Part shown: piece after piece, positions 29,776 through 38,322 of the stretch
Position numbering within the stretch: position 1 is the first letter of the stretch
Layout of the letters: each line of letters starts with the position of its first letter
Source of the DNA: a virus
Strand: one strand, 5' to 3'
DNA: 64,000 nucleotides
IMG/VR virus record: IMGVR_UViG_3300009180_000039
Location: 1-64,000 of that record
The notes under the pieces: model-generated
The model's database searches: none
What the model saw: the letters and a program-made list of their open reading frames with translations, nothing else
Told to the model about the DNA's origin: nothing
Position numbers and translations under genes: made by a program

Positions 29776-32497
29776 TGAAGGCGACCGTAACGAGCTAAGG
29801 CGTCTACTATCAGCAGCCCGGTCGGCTCCGGCCCCTACAGTATTGCGGGATGTATCCCGAAAGACTTTCTTCGAGGGGGATACCTACTGGGCACTTCCGC
29901 CCTGTGAAACAGGGCTACCTGCCGCTGAGTTCGTTGGAGATCAATGGACATCCTACGGCATCAAGTGCTGTCTATTCAAGAAAGATGCTTTCACGAATAA
30001 GATGGAACCGCTGCTAGATGCAGTCGGTAATCCTATTCGCGTCGAGGTGTGGAACCACTATGGCACCAGTGAAATGAACCTAGTGCAGGTCCACAAGCAC
30101 AAAGAGGGCTTTTGGACGAATGAGCGTCCACTGGGAGCCACAGCAAATACAGCAGTCAACCAAAGCACTACCAGCGGCCCTATTATTCCGCAATGTGCAG
30201 GTAAGTGCGTCTGGACTGCTGACGCTAACGGCGTCTGGCAGTGGCCTACGGGCGGTTGCACCGCTAGTTCAACCACTTCTACAACTACAGGGGCACCCAC
30301 TACCGGAGCACCTGGAGCAGGTAGCACCGCTCCGCCGCTCGGGATACCTACAACTCCGGCACCGTGCCAAGCAGCCCCTCCTTGCTTTCTAGTGTGCATA
30401 GACACATCAACAACTCCGGCACCTGACGAATACGGTGTCCCTGTGCCCTATACCCGCTTCCGCTATGCAATGAAAGTAGGGTCATCCTGCCCGGCTGGAT
30501 GCAAGTGCTACGGGCTCGGAGATCCTTGCTTCCTAGTAGCTGGGGAGCTAAAGTCTTCCTGTATTGGAGATACAGCAGCTACTTCCACGACCACAGCGGC
30601 ACCCGGCTCTACTCCTCCGCCTGAAGCATACCCTTGTGTGGAAGCCACGTTCATATTCGGCACGGTTCCACCTAACATTCGGCGGATTGCATACAAGATC
30701 AACGGAGATGTAGAGCCTTGCCAAGAGTGCTCAGACCCTAAAGCGGATTTCTATTCTCCGGGAGCAGTGCCCTATCGTCAGCACGATTGGCGTAAACTGT
30801 CTACAGTTTACGAATCGCCCTGTGTTGATAGCCCTTGCGTACTTGCTCCTGATAGCGAAGGGTTGCCCATGTTCACTGCATTCGCATACACAGATCAGGT
30901 AAATGTATGGGGAGCAGCCAACAATCCAGCAGTTTACGATAACACCCCAGGACTGCCAGCACCCCGATATTTGGCTAATTGGTTCAATTGCGAAGTAACG
31001 CTTCGAAACCGTAGACCGAACCGTACCCCGCCTCTTTGGATCTACGACGTAGATGATTCTGTATCGACGCTTAATACTGCTAGAGGTATTACGTTTGAGA
31101 ACGGTGTTTACGTTTTCCGCACTATTTGGGCTGAAGGTCTAGCTTGTGGTAATTGCGGTCGGGGACCGACCCTATTGGAGAAAGACCGAGTTAGTGTAGA
31201 GCCAGGGGGAAGCACTACTTCCACTACTACCAGCACTACGACCACACTAGGTCCGTGCGGCTGCGTTCGCCCAAACTATTGCCCATTGCCTTTTGAATGC
31301 ACGCTTACAGCGTGCGTTAGGGGCGGGGAAGTAGTCAACGGTACTCCAGGAACTACTAGATCACCTGTCGTACCCTGCTTTCCTGACAGTCCACCTACTT
31401 CCACCACTAATGGTCCTAATCAGTGTATCGATAGTAGGGGCAAGCGATGTGTTTGTGGAACAGGCACTACTACAACATCGAACCCTGGCGGCAATTTACA
31501 AGACCCTAGATGTCCTAACGGTTTTTATTATGGTTATCCACCAAATGATCTTACAGGTTGCGCTCCCGGACAATGCTATCCAATCAGCACAGTCCCTCCT
31601 ATTGATGCACAGAAATGCTGGGCAGTGAATTGCCGAGGCAGTTGCGGGTGGCTAGGGCAATATACAAATGCCCGTGGAGGAATTCATCCACCTGATAGGG
31701 CCGGGTTAGCGTGGGTTAGGTTTTACGAACCACTTGGCGGTACGCTCACGGGTGATTTGCGCACAATAGGATGTACTACCGACGTACAGTGCGAGGACGG
31801 TGGCTTTTACCCAAACATGGGATGCAGTATTCTTGGAAGCTATCCGGGATGTTTCCAATGTCAGTGTATACCCCCTGCGGAACCACCTGCGACATGCGGG
31901 CAGATAACATACACAGGATGTAGAGGACAGGACTACCGTGAGTGTGCTTGCTGTACCCCGACTACTACGGGAAGCCCTTGCGGAGTTAGAACCTGTCGCT
32001 ATCGAGCCAACTCGGCATTAAATTGGGTTTTGGTTACCAATAGCTGCATTCTCAATTGCCCTTGTCCCAACCCTGCGGGACTGCCCCGCCCTGTGGAAGA
32101 ATGCGAGTCTCTTACACTTACTTGCGGGCAGACCCTACCTCCCCCCACAACTTCACCACCAACTACAATCAATCCCTGCCGTTGTGGCGCACAGAATTGC
32201 GGTTGTTCTACGGGAGGAATTGTGTACTGCCCTCCAGGAACAGTTTTTAATTGCATTAACTGCTTGTGTCAAACAACTACCTCGGCACCGACAACCTCTA
32301 CCTCAGCACCGACAACTACATTTACCCCTTGCGGGGGCGCAAATTGCGGGGCAACGAATTGCGGCTGCACTGGAGGCTACACATGGTATTGTAATGGAAT
32401 CGGAGAAGTCTACGATTGCTCCGTGTGTGGGTGTGTCACAACAACCACATCAGGCCCCGTAACAACGAATTTGGTCACAAGTTCACTTCCACCATAA
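29756..32497 (+). CDS. Large Cys-rich, Thr-rich modular tail protein
   Basis: This is 913 residues. A short N-terminal domain (to about 140) is followed by alternating Cys-rich modules and Thr/Ser/Pro/Ala linkers (such as STTSTTTGAPTTGAP and TTSTTTSTTTTLGPCGC). Near the C-terminus two modules repeat the pattern NCGCxGGxxxYCxxG, then CxxCxC and TTS. The overall look is mucin-like, with many disulfide-bonded knots. It lies directly before a glycosyltransferase fusion gene. Likely a tail appendage; glycosylation of the linkers is inferred. Confidence 0.7.
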   Translation: MKKFLLSEGDRNELRRLLSAARSAPAPTVLRDVSRKTFFEGDTYWALPPCETGLPAAEFVGDQWTSYGIKCCLFKKDAFTNKMEPLLDAVGNPIRVEVWNHYGTSEMNLVQVHKHKEGFWTNERPLGATANTAVNQSTTSGPIIPQCAGKCVWTADANGVWQWPTGGCTASSTTSTTTGAPTTGAPGAGSTAPPLGIPTTPAPCQAAPPCFLVCIDTSTTPAPDEYGVPVPYTRFRYAMKVGSSCPAGCKCYGLGDPCFLVAGELKSSCIGDTAATSTTTAAPGSTPPPEAYPCVEATFIFGTVPPNIRRIAYKINGDVEPCQECSDPKADFYSPGAVPYRQHDWRKLSTVYESPCVDSPCVLAPDSEGLPMFTAFAYTDQVNVWGAANNPAVYDNTPGLPAPRYLANWFNCEVTLRNRRPNRTPPLWIYDVDDSVSTLNTARGITFENGVYVFRTIWAEGLACGNCGRGPTLLEKDRVSVEPGGSTTSTTTSTTTTLGPCGCVRPNYCPLPFECTLTACVRGGEVVNGTPGTTRSPVVPCFPDSPPTSTTNGPNQCIDSRGKRCVCGTGTTTTSNPGGNLQDPRCPNGFYYGYPPNDLTGCAPGQCYPISTVPPIDAQKCWAVNCRGSCGWLGQYTNARGGIHPPDRAGLAWVRFYEPLGGTLTGDLRTIGCTTDVQCEDGGFYPNMGCSILGSYPGCFQCQCIPPAEPPATCGQITYTGCRGQDYRECACCTPTTTGSPCGVRTCRYRANSALNWVLVTNSCILNCPCPNPAGLPRPVEECESLTLTCGQTLPPPTTSPPTTINPCRCGAQNCGCSTGGIVYCPPGTVFNCINCLCQTTTSAPTTSTSAPTTTFTPCGGANCGATNCGCTGGYTWYCNGIGEVYDCSVCGCVTTTTSGPVTTNLVTSSLPP

Positions 32498-32569
32498 TTA
32501 GCGGCTTGCAAAATCAGCAGTATTCGCTAAGCTAATAGAAACTTCGTTTCTCCTGTTCAAGGAAACTTT

Positions 32570-34588
32570 ATGCCTAAATACAGTATTTGCATGGCTACAT
32601 ATCAAGACTTCTATGGGGTCGATTCGACCATCATGGGCTTGCTTATGTACCAAGACATGACCGATTGCGAGATTGTGGTCCTAGACAACGACCCACGGGG
32701 AACACACGCCAACGATCTCCGGGGACTCATCAACAACATCGGGGACAGCATTTGCCCTGTTCGCTACGTCGAGATGGAAGGCAATAACGGCACCTCTGCC
32801 ACCCGCCAAAAGCTATTTGACATAGCCGAGGGCGAAGTGGTTATGGTGATGGATTGCCACGTATTCCTTCAACCAGATGCCATCAAGAACTTCAAAGCAT
32901 TTTGGGAGTCTGCCGACTCCGAGATGCGAAAGAACCTGTTTACAGGTCCATTGATTATGGACTCTCTCAATTGGCGACAGACACACTTCGAGTGTGAATG
33001 GCGACAAGAGATGTGGGGTACTTGGGCTACTACTTGGAAGAAAGACGGCGAATACTACGTTGCCAAGGAATCTGAGGATCATACCAAGATTCAGATGCGA
33101 AAGCACCTAGCTACCGAAGTAGTCTATGAGTTCAATCATGCTTGGCCGGGGCATGAACATGCCCTACGGAAACTAGGCTTTGAGCCAGCGGGCGTTAATC
33201 CAGAAGATCCTATCTTCGAGATTCCTGCCCAAGGGCTCGGACTGTTTATCTCGTCTAAGGAACATTGGCTAGGCTTCAACCCGCACCACAAGCACTTCGG
33301 CGGGGAAGAGTGCTACATCCATGAGAAGTACCGGATGGCTGGTCGTAAGACCTACTGTATCCCGTTCATGGGATGGCGGCACCGCTTCGGTCGCCCAGAG
33401 GGACCACGTTACCCCATCTCCCGTGAAGGGAAGATGCGGAACTACGTCCTAGAGTTCCAAGAGCTAGGACTTGACCTAGAACCGATCCGAAAGCACTTCA
33501 TTGATGAAATCAAGCTGAAGCCGGAAGTCTGGGACAAGTGCATGGCTGATCCGATCAACTTCAACCCGTTTGAAACATGGGCAGCTAACACTCATCCAGA
33601 GAACATGAAGCCGATTGTCCGAAGCAATCACGGTATGTTCCTACCTGTGAACATGGGAGACTTGGGTGCTATGGCAATCGAGGTTGCTGCGCAACCCCGT
33701 GACCTGCATGAGCACTTGTCTACATTCCTGATCTATGGAAGTCGTTCGACTTCTGTGCTTGAGCTAGCTAAGCGTCGAGAATCGACGTTGTTCTGGGCAG
33801 CCGGACTGAACCGGAAAGCCTGCAAAGGCTCCTGTAGCAAGGCAGCCTGTGACTGCAAGGCTAAGCTTGTTAGCTATCAAGCAGAGCAAGACAGTCTATT
33901 GGCTATGATTACCCAGTCGGTGGAAGTTAATCCTGGTCGCCTTGCGACCGTGGATATCTTCGATAAGCCTTTGGACGGGGAATTGCCTGACATTGATGAA
34001 GACTTCTGCACACTGTACATCGACGAGTTGCATACCCACGCCCGTTTGACTGAGACCTTGGACAAGTACAGGGATCGAATTACAAAGTACATCGTTATTC
34101 GCGGTTCTAGTGCGGGCAACGCCGGTAATACCGGCGAAGACGGACAGAAGCCCGGTATGCTACATGCTATCAAGATGTTCGTGAAAACGAACCCACAGTG
34201 GTTTGTAGCGGTACATGCTGAGAACTGCTATGGGCTCACAGTGCTCTCTTGTGTTGAGGCAGAACGGCCCGAGACGGAAATCCGTCCTTGGCCTGTTAGT
34301 GACGATGCCGGGAATCCCTGTGGTGTAGGCACCGAGATTGCTAAGATCCTTAGCTCTATCGGTATCGAGTCCACGCCTACCTGCGCGTGTAACGCGATGA
34401 AGGCTAGGTACGATAGTATCGGTCCCGATGCCTGCCAAGACGAGATCGAAAAGATCCTTGATTGGATGTATGAACAAGCTGTGGCTAGGAAGCTAGAGCA
34501 CTTCTTTGTTCGCACTGCTGTCCGCATGGCGGTCCAACTGTCTATCCGCCGAGCCCGAAAGAAGATCAGTAAGGGTGTCTGTAGCTAA
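32570..34588 (+). CDS. Glycosyltransferase 2 + methyltransferase-like + CxC-domain fusion
   Basis: This is 672 residues. Residues 1 to about 330 are a GT-A glycosyltransferase (KYSICMATYQDF, EIVVLDNDPRG, VVMVMDCHVFL). About 350-560 resembles a SAM-methyltransferase-like domain (FLIYGSRSTSVLELAKR, DFCTLYIDELHTHARLTE, ITKYIVIRGSS). The C-terminus has GVGTEIAKILSSIGIESTPT, CACNAMKARYD and a helical end, a domain I know from many phage proteins. It ends the structural operon, next to the Thr-rich tail gene, which makes that protein a candidate substrate. Confidence 0.75.
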   Translation: MPKYSICMATYQDFYGVDSTIMGLLMYQDMTDCEIVVLDNDPRGTHANDLRGLINNIGDSICPVRYVEMEGNNGTSATRQKLFDIAEGEVVMVMDCHVFLQPDAIKNFKAFWESADSEMRKNLFTGPLIMDSLNWRQTHFECEWRQEMWGTWATTWKKDGEYYVAKESEDHTKIQMRKHLATEVVYEFNHAWPGHEHALRKLGFEPAGVNPEDPIFEIPAQGLGLFISSKEHWLGFNPHHKHFGGEECYIHEKYRMAGRKTYCIPFMGWRHRFGRPEGPRYPISREGKMRNYVLEFQELGLDLEPIRKHFIDEIKLKPEVWDKCMADPINFNPFETWAANTHPENMKPIVRSNHGMFLPVNMGDLGAMAIEVAAQPRDLHEHLSTFLIYGSRSTSVLELAKRRESTLFWAAGLNRKACKGSCSKAACDCKAKLVSYQAEQDSLLAMITQSVEVNPGRLATVDIFDKPLDGELPDIDEDFCTLYIDELHTHARLTETLDKYRDRITKYIVIRGSSAGNAGNTGEDGQKPGMLHAIKMFVKTNPQWFVAVHAENCYGLTVLSCVEAERPETEIRPWPVSDDAGNPCGVGTEIAKILSSIGIESTPTCACNAMKARYDSIGPDACQDEIEKILDWMYEQAVARKLEHFFVRTAVRMAVQLSIRRARKKISKGVCS

Positions 34589-34611
34589 GGAGCTATTGGA
34601 CAGGTAAACCA

Positions 34612-34642
34612 ATAAGGCCGGGAAATCCCGGCCTTATGTTTT
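34612..34642. terminator. Bidirectional terminator ending late operon
   Basis: ATAAGGCCGGGA and TCCCGGCCTTAT form a 12-bp stem with a tiny loop, followed by GTTTT on the plus strand. It separates convergent late (plus) and replication (minus) operons. Confidence 0.8.
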
Positions 34643-34648
34643 GGTAGA

Positions 34649-35251
34649 CTAGCCTTCCCCTACCCACTTAGTAACATCAGTACAACCCCAGTCCACCGGG
34701 AGCCAAGTCAAGCTCGTACCGAACTTGACTTCGGCACTATTGCTCCTGTAGCCTAGAACGTCTTCGCCGTCGATGGCTTCTATCTTAAACAGATCCCCTT
34801 GCCGGTCAAGGATAGTCCCAGGCACCCAGCCGCGATACTCGGCAATCCTAGCAGGGGATATGCCATAGGTAAGCCAGATTACTCCAGTCGCATCGGGTCG
34901 TGTAACGACCACCGGAAGCTGTTTCTTTCGGGCTTCGATAATCATGCTTCGGCATCCTCCGGACTCTCCATCCCAGATGGCCAGTAATGCGTTGCCTAAT
35001 TCGGCCATTTGGCGATTTCGCCTAGGGCCTGCTGCATTACCGTAGCCGAGCCAATCAGCAGGGTAATTCTCCACCGGAATCCCTAGGTTCGAAAAGAACG
35101 CTTTAGCTGCTGCATCTATCCCCCTGGCCCCACCCTGTAACAGGGTAGTGGCCGCTGGGAATAGCTTTAGGTAGCTGGCGTAGCTAGCTTTGACCTGGGA
35201 CATCGCTGCGCGATGCTGGGTGTTCCTGGAACCGGAAACTATTAGTCTCAT
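34649..35251 (-). CDS. YspA/SLOG-type nucleotide-binding protein (DUF2493-like)
   Basis: This is 200 residues. The Rossmann-like pattern is RLIVSGSR at the start, LLQGGARGIDAAAKAF, then YPADWLGYGNAAGPRRNRQM and LLAIWDGESGGCRSMI. This fits the YspA/SLOG superfamily that binds nucleotides or derivatives. Its C-terminal 70 residues (GTILDRQGDLFKIEAIDGED) are a separate beta domain. It overlaps the second glycosyltransferase by four bases. Possible roles: nucleotide-ligand sensing or defence interference (inference). Confidence 0.78.
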   Translation of the reverse strand: MRLIVSGSRNTQHRAAMSQVKASYASYLKLFPAATTLLQGGARGIDAAAKAFFSNLGIPVENYPADWLGYGNAAGPRRNRQMAELGNALLAIWDGESGGCRSMIIEARKKQLPVVVTRPDATGVIWLTYGISPARIAEYRGWVPGTILDRQGDLFKIEAIDGEDVLGYRSNSAEVKFGTSLTWLPVDWGCTDVTKWVGEG

Positions 35252-36021
35252 TGGCTTTGTCCTGTAAAAACTTTGTACATCTGCATGACCTGTCCATGCA
35301 TTTCATTGTATCTCGGCACCAAAGGACCATCAGGGATGGTCGTGGGTGGTGTATCTGTGTACCAGGAATTATCCTGAGCACCCATTCTACCGGAGCAGTG
35401 GTCGTCGAACGACATATCCCACATATACACATACCCTGGTCGGTCTGGCCCCTTTGGGGCACCGCCGAACTGGTCTCGCATACGCTGTAGGAACTGCTGG
35501 TCAAAGATCGGCAGAACGCAGGTGCCGTAGCCCCCAATCGCTCGTAGCGATTCTAGGCGATAAGCACTACTAGCCCAAAACCGACCCCCGGAGTCCTCAA
35601 CCCTGAACTGTCCCCCGTAGCTACTATACACCTTGCTTGGGTAGCTCCAAGGTTCTGTTTCCAGAACTTTTGCATGATCGCTGAGAAAGTGCGGTAGGTA
35701 CAGGTCGTCATCGTCCATGACGCAGACGTAGGCATCGTGCCACACCGGAATATCAGCTTCGGCAACGCCGAAGTCGTACTTAGCCATTAGGAATGGGAAC
35801 CGTTCTGGGACTGTGATGTGATAGATCCCTCGGTCGTTTGACGACCCTTGAAGTGTTCGCATTTGCTGCGACGGGTATCCGGGGCGGTCGTCAATCAGAT
35901 ACAGTTCGGCTCTGCCTTCGTAATCCTGCGAAAGAAAACACTGCATCAGGTTTTCAGTCCACTCTTGCCGGTGATTCCAAACGGCACAGAGGCAAATGAA
36001 CAAGGGGGTTTTATTACTCAT
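35248..36021 (-). CDS. Glycosyltransferase family 2
   Basis: This is 257 residues. The GT-A fold shows LFICLCAVWNHRQEWTENL, AELYLIDDRPG and VCVMDDDDLYLPHFLSDH, the DXD metal site. The acceptor part includes YRLESLRAIGGYGTCVLP. It probably transfers an activated sugar to an unknown acceptor. It is encoded with the SLOG gene and small proteins at the end of the minus-strand operon. Overlaps next genes by one to four bases. Confidence 0.82.
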   Translation of the reverse strand: MSNKTPLFICLCAVWNHRQEWTENLMQCFLSQDYEGRAELYLIDDRPGYPSQQMRTLQGSSNDRGIYHITVPERFPFLMAKYDFGVAEADIPVWHDAYVCVMDDDDLYLPHFLSDHAKVLETEPWSYPSKVYSSYGGQFRVEDSGGRFWASSAYRLESLRAIGGYGTCVLPIFDQQFLQRMRDQFGGAPKGPDRPGYVYMWDMSFDDHCSGRMGAQDNSWYTDTPPTTIPDGPLVPRYNEMHGQVMQMYKVFTGQSQ

Positions 36022-36317
36022 TATCTTCGGTCTCTCATTTCCCTTAAAATCTTACGAATAGGATCAATCTGTTTACGATTCTGTCTAGTCATCAAATCCC
36101 CACCACTGAGATCGTTCCGATCTAGGGGGTTGAATATGGGCTGCCTCGCAGCCGCCCGTTGCCGGTATACCTCAATCCGTTCCCATGTACCCGGTAGGCT
36201 ACCAGTAGCCTCTTGGTACACTAGGGGGTCGTCGTCCCCATAGACCAATAAGGCTTCCTCTTTCGAGGCTGGCATGAAGCGTTCCGCTTCCGGTAGGTAG
36301 TCTTGGTTACGTCCCAC
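36021..36317 (-). CDS. Small phage protein with conserved-looking motif
   Basis: This is 98 residues from a GTG at 36317 that overlaps the upstream TAG (TAGTG); a longer form from 36395 would overlap the membrane gene and adds a Cys-rich stretch. It has YLPEAERFMPASKEEALLVY, then GSLPGTWERIEVYRQR and PIFNPLDR. From memory this order occurs in many phage proteins of unknown role. It is linked to the glycosyltransferase by an ATG/stop overlap. Confidence 0.6.
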   Translation of the reverse strand: MGRNQDYLPEAERFMPASKEEALLVYGDDDPLVYQEATGSLPGTWERIEVYRQRAAARQPIFNPLDRNDLSGGDLMTRQNRKQIDPIRKILREMRDRR

Positions 36318-36520
36318 TACTTTGTTCTCGATTCGAAAAGTACAAGGACAAATGCCCCAGCAACCACACTTAAAGTCACTGGCCATGCCGCACATGCCAA
36401 GTAGCTAAACAAGGCGCGGTCGTACTTGTCTGGGATCGCATCATCTAGGCTAAAGTACATAGGCAATAGCGATACAAAGGCCACTAGGAAGTAAGCTCCC
36501 AAGCAGGCAATAAGTATCAT
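36317..36520 (-). CDS. Small two-span membrane protein
   Basis: This is 67 residues with two hydrophobic helices (ILIACLGAYFLVAFVSLLPM and VTLSVVAGAFVLVLF) and a short acidic loop. It overlaps the SbcC C-terminal gene by four bases. Unknown; a membrane role in superinfection exclusion or lysis timing is possible. Confidence 0.6.
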   Translation of the reverse strand: MILIACLGAYFLVAFVSLLPMYFSLDDAIPDKYDRALFSYLACAAWPVTLSVVAGAFVLVLFESRTK

Positions 36521-37098
36521 AATTCCATCACGTTCCCCCGAGCAAGCTCGGGAATATGAGTAACCATCAAAAACTGAAACCCTAGCTCGCTAGCGAGCGA
36601 ATCCAACAAAGCCGCTACGCGGCCCCTGTGCTCTGCACTAAGGAACCGGAACGGTTCATCGAGTATGAGCACCTGTGCCGGTCTAGGCATCGATAGGACT
36701 AGCGTAGCGAGTCTCAAAGCAAAGGCGATAATGTCTACTACCCCGCCCCCGTTGGACTTGAGTGGATCATACTGGTTTCCTTCACCGTCCACAAGCACAA
36801 AGCGAACTTCGCTCTGATCCCGCTTACGTTCATACGCCAATTGGAATCGATACCGATTCTCTGGAAAAATGTCCGCTAGGCATCGAGTAACAAACTGCTC
36901 TAGGCTTGCCTTGGCTTGCATCTGGCACTGTAGAGCTAGGGTCTTGGTCGCTTCCGCGACTTCGGCTAGGTCTTCCTTAGCGAACTGCAAGTTCTGGTAC
37001 TTCTTTGTCTCGATGGCGAGCATCGCCTCTAGGGCCTCTTTATCCCGCTTGCGGGATAGTTGGGCCAAGAGTTCTGGTTTATACCACTCCGAGAGCAT
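36517..37098 (-). CDS. SbcC/Rad50-like ATPase, C-terminal half
   Basis: This is 193 residues. It contains a signature-like SNGGGVVDIIAFALRLATLV, Walker B QVLILDEPFRFLS and H-loop FLMVTHIPE. This is the C-terminal ATPase lobe of an SbcC/Rad50/gp46 protein, without Walker A. The N-terminal lobe is encoded separately at 38319-39449. The two should pair to form ATP sites with the SbcD-like nuclease between them. Start at ATG 37098; the preceding in-frame residues overlap the coiled-coil gene. Confidence 0.85.
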   Translation of the reverse strand: MLSEWYKPELLAQLSRKRDKEALEAMLAIETKKYQNLQFAKEDLAEVAEATKTLALQCQMQAKASLEQFVTRCLADIFPENRYRFQLAYERKRDQSEVRFVLVDGEGNQYDPLKSNGGGVVDIIAFALRLATLVLSMPRPAQVLILDEPFRFLSAEHRGRVAALLDSLASELGFQFLMVTHIPELARGNVMEL

Positions 37099-37315
37099 CG
37101 TATTCCGCCTTGAGTTTGGTGACTTCAGCTTCTTGCTCAGAAATCTGAGCCGCAAGCTGTTCGATCTTAGCTTCAGCTTCCGCCACTGTTGATACGTGGA
37201 ATTCCTTCTTTAGTCGTTCGAGGAGCATATCTCTCTGCCCCAGTAGTCTGTTGCGTTTCCCCTGAAGGTCTTGCAGTTGATTGGTCAATTCTGCTAATGT
37301 TTGTTCTTTGGCCAC
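37079..37315 (-). CDS. Short coiled-coil protein in split SbcC locus
   Basis: This is 78 residues, GTG start. It is coiled coil for nearly all its length (LAELTNQLQDLQGKRNRLLG, then IEQLAAQISEQEAEVTKLKA). It overlaps the C-terminal ATPase gene by 20 bases. It may supply the returning coiled-coil strand of the divided SbcC, or a small accessory subunit. Overlap by 143 bases with a Cys-rich frame upstream leaves some doubt. Confidence 0.6.
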   Translation of the reverse strand: MAKEQTLAELTNQLQDLQGKRNRLLGQRDMLLERLKKEFHVSTVAEAEAKIEQLAAQISEQEAEVTKLKAEYDALGVV

Positions 37316-37463
37316 AGCAACGCTCCGCTGTTAGGGTACACTTACCGTTAAATTGATAGATACAATCTGCCTCTGTACTTTCACAGTAAGCGGGACCAGT
37401 GGCGAGTACCTCGCCACACTGGCGACACTTAATCACGCTTTTGCATGTGTTCAAGAAGGTCAT
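37173..37463 (-). CDS. Small Cys-rich zinc-finger-like protein
   Basis: This is 96 residues, or 87 from a GTG at 37436. The first half has CRQCGEVLATGPAYC, CIYQFNGKC and CC, a compact zinc-binding pattern with eight Cys. The second half is Thr/Ser/Arg-rich and overlaps the coiled-coil gene in another frame, so it may be an uninformative run-on. The Cys-rich half occupies the only sequence between SbcD and the coiled-coil gene, which supports it. Confidence 0.45.
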   Translation of the reverse strand: MTFLNTCKSVIKCRQCGEVLATGPAYCESTEADCIYQFNGKCTLTAERCCGQRTNISRIDQSTARPSGETQQTTGAERYAPRTTKEGIPRINSGGS

Positions 37464-38322
37464 GGTAGATTACCTGCTGTGCTGGAGTCGCCTGCTGTGC
37501 TCGCATCTCTAGGGTTTCCCTGAAGGATGCTGCGGATACTGTCATCGCTGAGAGCGATGCTACGATACTGTCTACCTTTTCCTGTACAGCCGTAGGCTGC
37601 CATTGGGGCTCTAGTTCAGGGAACGGGACCGCTGCATAGCTATTGTCGTCGTAGACGACCCCTAGCTTAGGCACATGGCCCACTTGGGCACTGGTCATCG
37701 CTAACAGCGAGCCGTGGTTGACTAGCCGGGGCATCGACCAAGCGATATGATTGTCCCCGATGGCTACGCCATCAAAGCACTTCAGATAATTGGTCATCTT
37801 AGTTACATGGAATTCTTCGTCTGCTCCGACATAGGAATTTGCTTGATGGGTCCAGACATATTTGTGGAGCAGGCAAAGCCTGAACATGCCTTGGTGTGGG
37901 TCAGTCTCGGGCATAACGTAGCTGCCCCAGGGCTGTGAGTACATAGCCACTGCGGCACGCATCGTGCCCATAGTTTTCCATTGCCCGGCATCGAGATCCT
38001 CGATGATTCCGGCCTTTATCAAGGCCCCATAGGCTCCGTGGTGTCTAGCCGAATACTGGTGCGACGCCAGATCATGTTGTCCTGGTATGCAGTACAACTT
38101 CATGCCCTTGAGCGATGAAATCGCCCATGAGACTAGGGAAGCCGGAGGATCGGGACGATCAAATAGGTCGCCTGCGACCGCAATAGGGACATCCGGATAC
38201 GCAGCCTTTAGCTGGTTGATCCGTTGGTCCATTACATCGAACCAAGACTTCTCCGCCCTGGAACAGGGCATAGTAGTCCGTAGGTGCCAGTCACTACTGG
38301 TGATTAGGATGGGTTGCTTCAC
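37429..38322 (-). CDS. SbcD/Mre11-like nuclease
   Basis: This is about 297 residues from GTG at 38322, coupled to the SbcC-N stop (GTGA) with GGAGA upstream. Calcineurin-like metal motifs are SSDWHLR, AVAGDLFDRPDP, CIPGQHDL and AIGDNHIAW. With the SbcC halves it forms a DNA end-processing nuclease. An ATG at 38349 is a weaker alternative start. It lies between the two SbcC halves. Confidence 0.88.
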   Translation of the reverse strand: MKQPILITSSDWHLRTTMPCSRAEKSWFDVMDQRINQLKAAYPDVPIAVAGDLFDRPDPPASLVSWAISSLKGMKLYCIPGQHDLASHQYSARHHGAYGALIKAGIIEDLDAGQWKTMGTMRAAVAMYSQPWGSYVMPETDPHQGMFRLCLLHKYVWTHQANSYVGADEEFHVTKMTNYLKCFDGVAIGDNHIAWSMPRLVNHGSLLAMTSAQVGHVPKLGVVYDDNSYAAVPFPELEPQWQPTAVQEKVDSIVASLSAMTVSAASFRETLEMRAQQATPAQQVIYHDLLEHMQKRD

